Shown: positions 22,280 to 32,987, counted from the first letter of the stretch. The stretch is DNA of 64,000 nucleotides from Heliopora coerulea (GCA_030142905.1 JASJOG010000296.1:62001-126000), one strand, 5' to 3'. Numbers and translations are program-made. The notes: a model not told the origin generated them from the sequence alone.

Positions 22280-23635
22280 CATGTATTCAGTCCCAGCAAA
22301 ACAATTTTGTTGTATTTCCCTCGATAAAGTGGACGTCTTGATTATTTTACTCGGCTTATCATTGTTTGTCAGATGTCGACTATTTGAGTTTTATAACAGG
22401 ATTATTTTCGAAATGTCATTTTTCTCGTCAGTTTATGGGTTTTGCTTGTTTTCCGAAGTGTATTTTTGCTTTTTTCATCAAGGCTCAACAGAAGTGATAA
22501 ATACTCGTCTTCTGTATTCTTAAACCTTGTTAAGCAATGTCGTTGCTTTTGATCACTTCGTCATGTCTGTTTCACGTAGCTTCGTCCGTAGCTGATTCAC
22601 TTACAATATACAAACTGTGACGGAATCATTGCATTAAATACGATATTGCACTTTACGGATATACATACAGGGGTTGGACAAAAAAAAAGTAGCCATCCTC
22701 AAAAATATAGTCATTTTAGTATTTTAGTATATCTATCACAGGAAGAACAGAAAAATAGAAAAAGCCAAATATTTTTTGAATGCTTTCTTCAAGATCCAAT
22801 TAAAAGCATGTGATATACTAATTTCAAGCGCTGGCTTAGAAATGGATCATTCCATAGTACTTTTTATCATAATATCTTACACAAAACGTGGTAAGAGAGT
22901 CGAGGACAAACTGCAGCGAATCATAAGCGGATATCTTGCTTTATAGACTATAATGAGTTTATTACATACTCCAAGATGACAATCGCAACGTGCAAAATCG
23001 CACGTGTAAACGGCTCTTAAAAGCCAACTTGGACTAGCTGCGAATTTAGTGCAGCGCTCTGCAAACTGAGCCACGCAAACCGTCGACGAGAGCATGTATT
23101 GTGTATTGATGTAGGACTTGATGACGGTTAGTTTAAGGTTATATTTAATGCCTTGCGATTTGCATCTTGGAGTGCGTGCTTCCTTTATATTGGAACATGT
23201 TGCGTGTGTCTTGTAAGGATCAACAAAATTACAAACCTGTCTTCTTACTGTCGTTTTTTAACAGTTACTACTTCTTGTATCGGATACTATAGCAAACGTA
23301 CGAGTGCTCATTGAGGACGTTGAGTTCATTTCTATCAATCACATAGTATGTCTCAAAGATAAACTGTAAGTGAAAATACTTTGCACTTATATCTCGTGTT
23401 TTTTAAAGATAACTCGGCTCTACGAACAGCGAAATATTGAAACGAAAACCAACAGGATCGTCAATTTTGAAGTGTTTTAATACCACTGCTAGGTGTGGTC
23501 GTTACACCTGTAACTGGTTGCAGTGAGTTCATCACATTTACTATAATTTAACACGGATTTTGATTCCTTTTTCCAGTAAGAAACGAAAACTGGAACAATT
23601 TCATATCCGGGAAACGCGTTACTATTGTAAAGAAA
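22280..23635. other. No gene seen
   Basis: The ORFs at 22275-22523 and 22877-23095 show no family features. CAGGGGTTGGACAAAAAA at 22670 looks like one mariner-type end without a partner. Confidence 0.5.
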
Positions 23636-23641
23636 CCAATT

Positions 23642-24151
23642 TCATGAAAAACAGCCTTATACAAAACATCACGCTGATTTCAATTGACTCAACAAATTAT
23701 TACACTGTCTTTTTTTTGCATCTTGGGTGATAGCGTTACAAGTTGAAAGCATTTTTATTATTGTTTCTGAGAGTCAGGGTCGTTTCGATGTTTGCGCAAG
23801 GTCGACCTCATGATTAGGAATTAGTGATTTGGAGCGAACTCGAATTCCAAATCTGGGATGCTAACTGGCCAATGAAATGCTAAGCCAAGATTGCTGCTGA
23901 TGGAGAGCAACTTTACATGAAATGCAGACTTGTACAAAACATCACGCTGATTTAAATTGACTCAACAAATTATTACACTGTTTTTTTGTTTGGATCTTAA
24001 GTGATAGCGTTACAAGTTGAAAGCATTTTTTCTTTCGATGTTTGCGCAAGGTCAACCTCATGATTAGGAGTTAGTAATTTGCAGTGAACTCGATTTCCAT
24101 GTCTGGAATGCAAACTGGCCAATGAAATGTGAAGCCAAGATGGCCGCCCGT
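23642..24151. repeat. Tandem segmental duplication (two units)
   Basis: Unit 1 (about 23642-23913) and unit 2 (about 23914-24151) share CAAAACATCACGCTGATTT, GTGATAGCGTTACAAGTTGA and TTTGCGCAAGGTC, ending near AAGCCAAGATGGCCGCC. A third, inverted and shorter, copy lies at about 24655-24760. Confidence 0.8.
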
Positions 24152-24654
24152 GAAGGCCAATTTTGTATGTCAGTTTTAGTCTCGCACGCGGCCTTTTACA
24201 TTTTCTGAAGAGTTTTGTTTGAAAATACACACAAAACATGTCTTCAAAAGACAGAAATAAGTTTAAGAATTTCAAATATATTTCGACAAAGTCAAACAGA
24301 GTTACAGGTTATGTATTTTCACCAAAATAAATTTCCAAACTGACGAGACACCTGATAAAACGGTTTCGAAAGATTACTTTAGCAAACTATCAAGTGCTCG
24401 CCTTATTTTTACGGTTAGTTTACCATCTTCGCGCAATGTAGTACAATTCTTATTCAAAATGTATTGACGTGTAAAAAGAATGCTTTTAAATATTCGAATA
24501 TGTAAAACTGATCCACTAATATTTCGTCTGAATACTTTTTCCATGGTTGTGAATGTTTTCAAAGCCGAACCAAACAAAAACTAAAGAATAAAGTCGTGCG
24601 AAGGACTGGAACTGACGTACAAGACCACAAAGAGGACTGAAACTGACGTACAAA

Positions 24655-24760
24655 ATTCTCTCCAAGGGCGGCCATCTTGGCTTCACTTTTTGCCTGGGCG
24701 AATGACTGGGAGTTAGCAGTCTAGATATGGAAATCGTGCTCACTGGTAATTTTTAAATCA
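24655..24760. repeat. Inverted third copy of the 23.6-24.1 kb duplication
   Basis: The complement reads GAAGCCAAGATGGCCGCC preceded by TTTCCATATCTAGACTGC, matching the ends of the two upstream units. Confidence 0.7.
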
Positions 24761-25099
24761 AAATATCTTCTATGGATAACTAATTTTGCAAATTAGACTA
24801 ATTAGTTTTTAAGCCTTTACCGTCGCATAGTGACTCACAGAGTAGAATCAAGTATAAAACAAGACGTGTACATACCCCGCGTGCCTGGTACCAAGACTCT
24901 CGCGCGGTAGGCAGGCAGACTGACAGACAATGTATTTTCCGCTGGTATGCAAGCCAATTTGCATTTCCTTGCGATCTTAAAGAATCTGCATTTTTTTGCC
25001 ACAAAGGACCACACCCCTATTTTCTATTGGTCCATTATCATTATGTAAACGCGAAGCCAGACATTCTGGCATTCTCTCACGCATGCCAATTTAAGGCAG

Positions 25100-27380
25100 G
25101 TGGTTACCAACCCACCCTCCCACCCTCCCACCCTCCCACCCCGATCGATCGCAACGCCGAACCGACACATTTGCCCTCTAAGCCCTGATACTGCGTTATA
25201 TTTCGAGAGTAAGGCCTTACAGAGTTTAGTTCAAATGAACAACGATGTCACAGATCCCAACGTCTCGGACACTGGGCTAAATACTGCAGATCACCGTGAC
25301 CAGTTAATTACCGACCAAACCGCAGTGGACTGGCTTTTTCAAACGCCACCTATTATAATTGATCAGGAGGAGGAGCAGGAGGATATACTAGCGAAGGAGG
25401 ATCTACTCGAAAGTGAAGAACCCAACGACAACCTACTCCAGTACATTTCTGAGGTATATGAAAATTATGACCGTGAATTACAGCCTGTATCAGCTAAAGT
25501 AAATGGCAGTCTTAAAAGTAACATTGGATTTTGAAAACGTATCGGGGCGTCTAAATTTGTCCTTTCAGTAATTCAGGGGGGATACAAGATCACCTTCTTA
25601 CAAACCCCTCCATCGAATACGCAAAGAAACAATAAATCAGCCTTACTTCACATCTAATTCGTCTAATAGGCCATTTCCAAACTATTAGACTCAGACAGGA
25701 TTCTAGAAATCAACACACCACCTACCTCACCAATCCTCAGTCAGTGTCAGTACAACCGAACGGGGGAAATGAGGCTGACTGCAAACCTCAGACACATCCA
25801 CAAATACGTAAGAAGAGATAAAATCAAATACGAGGACTAGGAAATAGCACTGTCCTATTTCCAAAAAGGTTCATACATGATCTCCTTCGTTTTGAATAGC
25901 GGTTATAACCACATTGATATTTACACCGATTACCAAACGTTTCTAGGATTTGCTTGGAAATGGAACCACGAGCCAAGCTTTAGCTATTATATCTTTACCG
26001 TCCTTCGCTTTGGGTTATCCACGGCGCCTTACATATTTTCAAAATGCCTGAAGCCTCTCGAAAAATATTGGCGATTACAAGGGGCGAACGTAGTCCTTTG
26101 CCTGGATGACGGGTGGTTAACAAAAAGAAATTTTGACGATTGTCTAAAGCTATCAAACAACATCAGATTAAATTTAAAAAACGGTGGCCTTATAAAGATC
26201 GTTTAGTTAGGGGGCCTTATAAAGATCGTTTAGTTAGGGTTAGTGTGGAGTTCTACCAACGGCACCATCCTGATTACGGAAAGCAAGATCAGTCATGTTT
26301 TCTAAACAATTCAGCGGCTAATTGACCACTAGTTTACTGTCTCGGCAAGAGAACTAGCCTCATTTACGAGCAAAACAATCTCCACTAGCCCAATCACGCG
26401 AAACAATTGCCCCATGACTAGGCACTGCAGTATGTCAATAGCGGCAGCAAAAGACCGGGACTCAAAATTTACTTTAGACGAATACAGTATCAGGGAGATT
26501 TAATTCTGGAGGGATAATTTGGAACAATCGAAATTAGGGGATATCAGCCACAACCATACCTAATCGCATTACGTTGTTTATTCAGACGCCAACGCATCAG
26601 GTTGCGGGGCGCACATGAACTTAAATGGCGATCACATATGTCGTAGACAATGAGACAATTACGAGCGTAGGCAGAGGCACTTGGAGATAGTTGTCCGCAG
26701 TCGAATACGCACTGAAGTCATTCTTGCCTATACTCTAACAATAATACGTTAAGTGGTTTACCGACCGTCAAGCCGCACGCAGCATCGCCAAAGTCGGTAG
26801 TATGAAGAAAGATTTACACCGTATTGCCTTAAGAATTTACCAGTTATATTTGTAACACAGAATTGGGCTCGAAGTCGAGTGGGTCCCATGTACTGAAATC
26901 AAAAGAGCCGATTTCATAAGTAGCCTTATCGACCTAGAAGTCGAATAAATCACTTCCGTATGTTTCAACACTTTGCAACGCGCATGGGGCGCACCCACCG
27001 TAGATTGCTTCGCGAATTATATTATCACAAAAACGGCACGATTCATAGCATAGGAAACCGGGGTGCGCGGGGGTCGACTTTTTCGTACAATACTTGACGG
27101 GAGAAAGTTGCCTCGTGGTTCCCCCCGTCACCCTTGTCACTAGAGCCTTACACTACCTCCATAAACAAAAGGCACTTGCTCTAGTAGTAGTTTCGTATTG
27201 GCCCTCATGATCTTTCTGGCCATTTATCTCCAAGCGTTTGGCATATTTCATTATCGACTACCAAGTATTCCAAAGCGCGGAAGCGTTAACACACGGAAGG
27301 ACCACTGATGTACTTCTAGGTTCAAACAGGTTCCTTGGCTAAATATTGGCACTCAGGATGAAATTCTACCAGACAATTTA
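25100..27380 (+). pseudogene. Decayed DIRS/Ngaro-type retroelement pol (RT-RNase H)
   Basis: The element begins with (CCCACCCT)n and an acidic 144-codon frame (25100-25534). Broken frames then give the DIRS-type reverse transcriptase: YKITFLQTPP, FVLNSGYNHIDIYTDYQTFL, GFAWKWNHE, FTVLRFGLSTAPYIF, and LCLDDGWLTK with the L-D-D catalytic pair. RNase H follows near 26580 (YSDASASGCGAHMN). A linker near 27180 reads VVSYWPS and ALTHGRTTD. Many stops and shifts, including a local 26-bp duplication at 26185-26238, make it non-functional. DIRS elements integrate by a tyrosine recombinase, for which no convincing remnant is seen downstream. Confidence 0.8.
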
Positions 27381-28350
27381 CATATTAGCGACCACACAGC
27401 AAAAACGGAAGGTGTTCGGGCAATTAACGACTAATCGATTGGAGCCTGTTCAGGAGCACTGCCATTAACGTAAAGGGTGCCGGACGCAACGAGAAAGGCA
27501 CTGGCCGCAACACTAATTTGCGCTGAACTCAACGAAAAGACGCTGGACAACGGCCCTGTAACATTGAAAAGGGCAATGGCCCAAGCACACTGCATAAAAC
27601 TTAACCTTATTACGTAAAGTAGAACGTCTACACGGAGTAACGTGCATTACATCGTAAGCGTCCACCAATGTTTATTTCTTCTTTTCAGTCGTTTCGTACC
27701 TGCGAGGAGTAGAGAAAAGTTCTTGAAAATATTACGCGAAGCCCAACTTCCAACCTTTTAAGGTGAGTTTAAATGTGCTACTGCAAGAGTGAAATCTGAT
27801 TATTGTTTTATTGTTAGATTAGAGCTTATCTATTTCAGCATTCAAGGCTGTTTCATCCGCAACCAACCAAGGTCAGGGGCATCAGCCTGCTGTACAGATT
27901 GCCTTCTGGTCCTTGGGCTAACATGGCGGGTATGCCCACACCTCTTCGAGCTGCCAGCCAATTCAGGCAGGCTGAGGCTTTTGGCTACCTGTCTACCCAT
28001 CTGGCAAGGCAGGGACGCCATTCCCTCGGTCATCTCATCAAAGCCTGCTCGTTTTATAGAGACCACTGGCTTCGATATCAATGTCCTGCCTACCTATGTC
28101 TGGCTTATTTTCGGAGTTTCTTTCTCTTAGATAAGCTGTCATCCGGAGCTGAAGAGTCTTATCCACCCTTGGCTTAGTGGTTGCTGGTACATGCCAAAGG
28201 TGCCACCCCAGACTCTGGTGGGGGGGAGCGTTCACATTCCCGTAGTAGGCTGAAGATGTGCTAGTTCTACTCCAGTTTATTATTATTTTTATTATTATTA
28301 TTTAATATCATTATTGTTATTAATAATCATATTGTTATTAAATAAGTTAA
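27381..28350. other. Unassigned; relatively GC-rich core
   Basis: 27830-28200 is richer in GC than its flanks and open in several frames, but no motif is recognised. It may be the decayed 3' part of the DIRS-like element. 28265-28345 is an (ATT)n-like run. Confidence 0.35.
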
Positions 28351-28353
28351 TAC

Positions 28354-28534
28354 CGACCTGGTGAAACGTCCTTATAGAACATCAGTGGATAACTCAAGGC
28401 ATGAGATATTCCAGCATAAGGTCTGCAACCATTTACCAGAGCAAAGAGCACACTTCCCAAAGCCCACGTAGTTTCTTTACGTGGATCAAACTTTTTCTGT
28501 GTAAGATACTCTGGAGGCCAGTTTATCGGTGTTC
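28354..28534 (-). CDS. Kinase gene exon: activation-loop end and start of C-lobe
   Basis: Acceptor GATTTAG precedes GA-ACA-CCG. Combined with the single base left by the previous exon this restores a Gly codon and gives GTPINWPPEYL, the P+1 loop and the P-P-E version of the A-P-E motif. It is followed by WALGSVLFALVNGCRPYAG, kinase helix F with its usual Asp replaced here (T-T-W-A-L-G instead of D-x-W-x-x-G). The exon ends at one of two close donors (28354 or 28358). The remaining C-lobe is not found, so the gene is incomplete at this end or its last exons lie in TE-rich sequence further left. Confidence 0.7.
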
Positions 28535-28574
28535 CTAAATCATCAAACATGTTCACGTGAATATAAATATTTGA

Positions 28575-28655
28575 CTTTTTTATCATTAACTCCTTCCCGA
28601 CGAGACGTCTCCCCTTGACGAGTAAAATCATCTTGCGTTAGCCAGAGTTAAATCA
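28575..28655. repeat. GCGTTAGCCAGAG palindromic repeat family copy
   Basis: CTCCTTCCCGACGAG, CCCCTTGACGAGTAAAATC and TTGCGTTAGCCAGAGTTAAA match copies at about 4430, 28710-28770, 31975, 32395-32465 and 62585-62635. Confidence 0.65.
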
Positions 28656-28801
28656 TAGAAGTCGTATTCTACTGGGAAAAAGTTGATTGAGAAGGTTCTA
28701 ATTCAGATTGTTAACTCTTTCCCAGTTGGAGGTCTACCCTTGATGAGTGAAATAGTCTGGCATTAGAGAGAGCGAAATAAGGCAAGACTAATCCTCTCAG
28801 A

Positions 28802-29090
28802 AAAGAGCAATAATTCATGAGGAAAATACAAAAGAAAATCATAACCCTGTTGGGTCTTTATAAGTGATAAAGACACGTGTGATTTCATATGTGAAGAAGT
28901 TCTTTTTTTCGGCTTACAAAAGATAAATTTCCAAACTTTCTTCGCGAATTAGCGTATTAGGAGGTTCATTTTTGAAGACATCTAAAAAAGTCGCAGTTCG
29001 TGCTTTATCGGATCTAAAACACTCGGCTATCTCCTCGTGTTTTAAATCCCGATAAAGCACTCCTGCTCGGTTTTTAGATATTATATTATT
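28802..29090 (-). repeat. Dispersed repeat with ORF-like core, copy 1
   Basis: On the minus strand it reads NRAGVLYRDLKHEEIAECFR and then FKNEPPNTLIREESLE, ending near CCTCATGAATTATT. Related copies are at 33140-33425 (+) and 61285-61490 (+), each next to (TA)n. It may derive from the coding or terminal part of a retroelement; the family is not recognised. Confidence 0.55.
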
Positions 29091-29195
29091 GTATATATAT
29101 ATATATAAATAAATGATAGATTTTTCAATTGACAACAGAATGCTCAGTACCACAGAGGTAGAGCGATGTTAATATTGTTAATGATAAGGCTTCGT

Positions 29196-29239
29196 GCTGC
29201 TACTCTGAGTTTCACGCTCTTCAGCGATCTTCAGGCAAC
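29196..29239 (-). ncRNA. Type I hammerhead ribozyme, minus-strand copy
   Basis: Identical in sequence to the plus-strand copy at 29862-29905 but inverted. Helix I is GUUGC/GCAGC. The core is CUGAAGA then GAAA (position 7 of the core is not conserved in hammerheads). Helix II is CGCU/AGCG. Helix III is ACU/AGU with a 3-nt loop. The cleavage triplet is GUA. Confidence 0.75.
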
Positions 29240-29286
29240 TAATGAAGTTCCGCTTCGGTTGGCGTATGTGGGATGACTTGTTGGTG

Positions 29287-29372
29287 GAATGAATACCCTC
29301 TGAAAGGAATATTCCCTCTGAAAAATGCCCTCTGAAAGGAAAAATTCCCTCTGAAAAATGCCCTCTGAAAGG
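29287..29372. repeat. Minisatellite inside the Penelope-like element
   Basis: Repeats of CCCTCTGAAAGGAA / CCCTCTGAAAAATG, about 14-16 bp each. They amplify the codons of the PLKGNC motif that precedes GIY-YIG domains in Penelope proteins. Confidence 0.75.
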
Positions 29373-29845
29373 AAATTGCTTAGCAGAAGGAATCATTTAC
29401 CAGGCCAACGTGACAACTACCGACGGAACGAACACGAAACAATACATAGGAATGACAGCCAACAACTTCAAACAACGATACAACAACCATTTGAAATCTT
29501 TTCGAAACGAGAAATACGCAAACGAGACGGAACTTTCTAAACACATTTGGGACTTAAAAAGGAAAAAATATACCATTTTCATCTATTTGGTCAGTTTTGA
29601 AACGTGCGGAGACGTACTCAGCTGGAGGAAAACGATGTAACCTTTGCCTAGAAGAAAAACTGATGATATCGAAGGCCGACAAAAGAAATTTATTAAACAA
29701 ACGGACAGAAATAATCTCTAAATGCCGCCACGAAAATAAATTTTATGTCAAGAACTTTTGCCGACGAAAGAATACTGTGACATCATCACTGTCTACCCAC
29801 CAACAAGTCATCCCACGTATTCCGGAAATTATAAACGCCAACTGA
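29352..29845 (+). pseudogene. Penelope-like GIY-YIG endonuclease domain, frameshifted
   Basis: The frame starts PLKGNCLAEGIIYQAN and continues to QYIGMTANNFKQRYNNHL and ETELSKHIWDLKR. These are the GIY (here G-I-I-Y) and YIG motifs, the catalytic Arg in the F-K-Q-R-Y block and the Glu region of Penelope endonucleases. After a frameshift near 29580 the C-terminal part follows with CNLCLEEKLMISKADKRNLL, the C-x2-C-x2-E-K motif that is a hallmark of this family. The upstream reverse transcriptase is absent. In intact elements the domain nicks target DNA for priming. This copy is dead. Confidence 0.88.
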
Positions 29846-29861
29846 AGCGGAACTTCATTAG

Positions 29862-29905
29862 TTGCCTGAAGATCGCTGAAGAGCGTGAAACTCAGAGTAG
29901 CAGCA
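29862..29905 (+). ncRNA. Type I hammerhead ribozyme, plus-strand copy
   Basis: Helix I strands GUUGC (29862-29866) and GCAGC (29901-29905) form five pairs including one G-U. CUGAAGA is at 29867-29873, helix II CGCU (29875-29878) with AGCG (29883-29886) closes loop GAAG, and GAAA is at 29888-29891. Helix III ACU/AGU closes loop CAG. Predicted cleavage is after A29900 (triplet GUA). All conserved core positions are present. Hammerheads in Penelope terminal repeats are established knowledge. Confidence 0.8.
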
Positions 29906-29933
29906 CGAAGACTTATCATTAAAAAATATGTAT

Positions 29934-29934
29934 T

Positions 29935-29976
<42 letters not shown>

Positions 29977-30024
29977 CAAAAACATACATAAATATACATA
30001 TAAATGTTTTTAATATACATACAT

Positions 30025-30075
<51 letters not shown>
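29934..30075. repeat. (TA)n-rich microsatellite tracts
   Basis: Long (TA)n with ATACATA interruptions. ORFs here are low-complexity artefacts. Confidence 0.9.
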
Positions 30076-30080
<5 letters not shown>

Positions 30081-30093
30081 CTTACCTCAAAAA

Positions 30094-30135
30094 GTCACTA
30101 CAGCCTGTTTCATCTTGGGAAAGAATCTTCAGGTC
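30094..30135 (-). ncRNA. Degenerate hammerhead-like motif
   Basis: On the minus strand: CUGAAGA, helix II UCUU/AAGA, GAAA, helix III ACA/UGU around a 3-nt loop, triplet GUA. Helix I has three pairs with a G-G mismatch, so cleavage activity is doubtful. Same layout as the Penelope ribozymes 200 bp away. Confidence 0.5.
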
Positions 30136-30138
30136 AAA

Positions 30139-30216
30139 ATATATATTATTGTATATAAAAACATATATATACATATATGTGTGTATTATATATATATATA
30201 TATTATATATTATATA

Positions 30217-30285
<69 letters not shown>

Positions 30286-30413
30286 AATATATATATAAAT
30301 ATATATATAAATATATAGATATATATTATATAATATATAATATATAATATATATATATATATATAATACACACATATATGTATATATATGTTTTTATATA
30401 CAATAATATATAT
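30139..30413. repeat. Large AT cruciform
   Basis: AATATATATTATTGTATATA followed by AAAACATATATATACATATATG at the left is mirrored as its complement at 30345-30413, around a (TA)n centre. Perfect or near-perfect arms of about 65 bp. Confidence 0.85.
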
Positions 30414-30419
30414 TTTATA

Positions 30420-30914
30420 ATAATATAAAATATATGTTATAATATAATATATATGTTATAATATATATGTTATGCAGTTATATATATATTTAAAAACATA
30501 TACATATATATATGTTTTTAAAATTCATTAACAATCCATGAGGAAATTACAAAAGAAAACAATAACCGTTTTGCGTATTTAAATGTGATACATTAACAAA
30601 TACAATTTTTAAAAACGTGATAATATATAGAAAAACAATAAAAGATAAGCTAAATCTGTTTAAAAACTTTTCGAAATAAATTATAGTTAAAATAAATCAA
30701 GAAAGAAATTCCAAGTACTAAACTTTTATTCCAAGGATAAAAATTACAAAAGCTTGGATGTTTCTATCAGCACTTTACCACTTGTATTCCTTTTCATAAA
30801 ATTTTTGTATCATTTTAAACAGAAATCTTAGCGTGTTTCGAATTTTAAAAATTGAGTTGCAGGCTCAAAATATTTAGACGAGGTTTCGTATTTTCAAATG
30901 AAATTATTAAAATA
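30420..30914. other. No gene; AT-rich
   Basis: 30530-30620 (CCATGAGGAAATTACAAAAG and on) repeats the end of the dispersed family found at 28802-28870. Otherwise nothing is recognised. Confidence 0.5.
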
Positions 30915-31080
30915 TAAATCACGATACGAACTTGCACCTAGCTCACCATCTGAGTCTTGGTAGCTCAATGGTTAGAGCGTCTCACCGGTCATCAGAAGGT
31001 TGCGTGTTCGATGCCCGTCTGGGGCTCACAAATCATTTACCGAATATACAGCTTGACGATCTATCATCTCTCTTATGATG
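30915..31080 (+). mobile_element. tRNA-derived SINE, family 1, copy 3
   Basis: TAGCTCAATGGTTAGAGCG, TCAGAAGGTTGCGTGTTCG, then GGGGCTCACAAATCATTTAC and TTGACGATCTATCATC tail. The head GAACTTGCACCTAGCTCACC matches the copy at 49.0 kb. Confidence 0.75.
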
Positions 31081-31522
31081 GAATATATCTCTTATGGAAT
31101 ATGACAGAATGCATATTATAATAAAACGCTTTGAAGCCATCATAACTATTTTAAGATTACTTTTTTAAATAACATTCTCAGCTAAGCAAAACTAGAGGCT
31201 TTATTTACGTGCTTAAGCGCTGCATATATAGTAATCTTTTCTGTAAATGGAGGAAATATGTTATAAAATTTTTTTCTAAGGTATTGAAATAAGAGATGAA
31301 AATTTTACCAAGTAAGGTAAAGTGTAAATTGTTTTCCAATACCGTATTTTTCATGAAAATATATGCAAAATGATAAGTTTGTACTGTAAAATATCAATTT
31401 GCAGCTCACCAAACAGTTTCCACCACGTGCGTCAAGCACTCTAAATTTTTGAAAGGTTTGAGTTTCTGCCATTAAGATATCACTGTGAACAGCCACTTTT
31501 AAAATTTATCAAACATACTTAC

Positions 31523-31898
31523 CAACTTTTTCGTGGAATCATTGCAAAGGTTTGAATTTCCTTGCCATCCCAAAGTCAATCAGTTTGACATCATGGCTGT
31601 CATAATTGTACAAAATGTTATCTAATTTAACATCTCGGTGTACAAATCCTTTCTTCTCCATGGCTTTAAGTACGCTCGCTACTCGACGTACAATTCCTCT
31701 TGCTCGCTCTTCTGAAAGTGGCAACAGGTCGTCACAAGCTAGCTCAAGCAGGTGCTTAGAGTTCACTGGTCTTTCAGTTATTATAATAAAGTTATCCTCT
31801 GACAATTTATAGTAGTGGAAAAACTTGATAGCTGCTGGATGATCCTGGATCTTACGCATGAAATAAACTTCAGCAGGAACCAGGCCAAACTGTTTATC
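31523..31898 (-). CDS. Kinase gene exon: alpha-C to activation loop, with in-frame TGA
   Basis: Acceptor TTATTTAG is followed in phase 0 by DKQFGLVPAEVYFMRKI (alpha-C with its Glu). Next are the hinge-side IIITERP, the catalytic loop FVHRDVKLDNIL (H-R-D, Lys, Asn) and LIDFGMARKF (DFG). The V-P-x-E and E-R-P spacing resembles PIM kinases. The frame meets TGA at 31539-31541, then continues FHEKV and ends at a consensus donor (GTTG/GTAAGT), leaving one base. That base joins the next exon to restore Gly in G-T-P-I-N-W-P-P-E. Length and phases are therefore those of an intact exon, interrupted only by this stop. Expected role in an intact copy: Ser/Thr phosphorylation in the cytoplasm. Possible explanations are a C-to-T change at an Arg CGA codon, a sequencing error, or recoding. 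Confidence 0.85.
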
Positions 31899-31899
31899 C

Positions 31900-32980
31900 T
31901 AAATAAAAAACGAGCTGTCTGTAAATGGTTTACTCTGTATAGTCGGTGAAGCCTCCTCTGGACGATGTGAATCGTCTAACGTTAGCCAGAGCAAAATTAT
32001 AAACGTTCGATTCAAGCACATGTGCATGCTATAAAATATCCGGCTATAAAACGCATGCGCGTACATTAAAACGCAGATTTAGTATGACTACTGGGCTAAA
32101 CTTGACGTGTAACCAATAATTTAACCATGAATAACTAGTGATAAGAAAAGGATACCGTTTTTACAATAATTATTCTGAAACTACGTTATGTGTTCTACCT
32201 TTGAGTCAGCAACTTTGTTGGAACATTGATTACATGACTTTTAAAAAAGCAAGAATACTTCATTATTAGTTTCCTGGAAGCTTTGGAAATATTACAACTT
32301 CACAACTTTCAGTTCTAAAGGAATATAAGCACAAAAGGTAGAACTCAATTGTCTGACCGCGTCTTTAGTGTTTATTCTTTGGTTAAGTTAACTCTTTCCT
32401 GGCCCAATAAGACTTGTGTTATTTTACTCTGGCTAACGTCAGACAATTTTACACGTCATGGGGAGAGCTTTCGCATTGAAAGACTTTAAGCAGAAAGTTA
32501 GAAACTCTTTGGAGAAAATTTGGTCAAATCGTAAAGGAGCTTTGCAAATGTTCTTGAAAACATTAGGAAAGCGTCAAGCAAATATGGAATAAAGTTTTAC
32601 ATTTTTGCAGTTTAGTCAATTAACATTCTATCAGGGGTGGCGCCTGAGGTGGGCATAGGGAGCTACAGTCCCCGTAGGGGAATATTATCTCCACAATTAG
32701 GAAAAATTCAACAATTTGTTGGGAAGTTGTCATTGGTGATACCACATTTTGATATTGTTCAAACTATAAGTACTTGTGTTTAATTTAGTAAAGAAAGATA
32801 GTAGACTCTTCTCTTCATGTCAAACCTAAAAGTAAACTGTTTCTAGTCAGTTGTTGTGATTATTTCTTTCGAAAGATAACATGATGTTTTTAATCTTGAA
32901 ATATTTCTTCTAAAATACTTCAAATAAGTTTTATTAGAGGAAGAGAGTAACGAGTGGCGATGAATTATTAGATCTTCAAA
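31900..32980. other. Intron, no gene
   Basis: Kinase-gene intron. Copies of the GCTAACGTCAGA palindromic family lie at about 31975 and 32395-32465. At 32632 CAGGGGTGGCGCCTGAGG looks like one hAT end without a partner. Confidence 0.6.
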
Positions 32981-32987
32981 GCGTTAC

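Larger units (their letters stand above)
29193..29915 (+). mobile_element. Penelope-like element remnant with inverted terminal repeats
   Basis: Inverted terminal segments (about 29190-29270 and 29818-29915) flank a GIY-YIG endonuclease fragment. The inverted parts are near-identical and both contain a complete hammerhead ribozyme. A minisatellite built from CCCTCTGAAAGGAA lies at 29287-29372 just before the GIY motif. The reverse transcriptase is missing. It sits in the intron between kinase exons 31523-31898 and 28354-28534. Confidence 0.8.

Noticed and set aside
27789..28235. Host protein-coding exon in the GC-rich block
   Set aside because: Open in several frames on both strands, no consistent splice sites and no motif.
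29743..30375. ORFs rich in Tyr/Ile on both strands
   Set aside because: Translations of (TA)n microsatellites; no start context, no family.
31539..31541. Selenocysteine at the kinase TGA
   Set aside because: No SECIS-like element was sought or seen near the gene end, and Sec in an activation loop is unprecedented to my knowledge. A nonsense change is far likelier.
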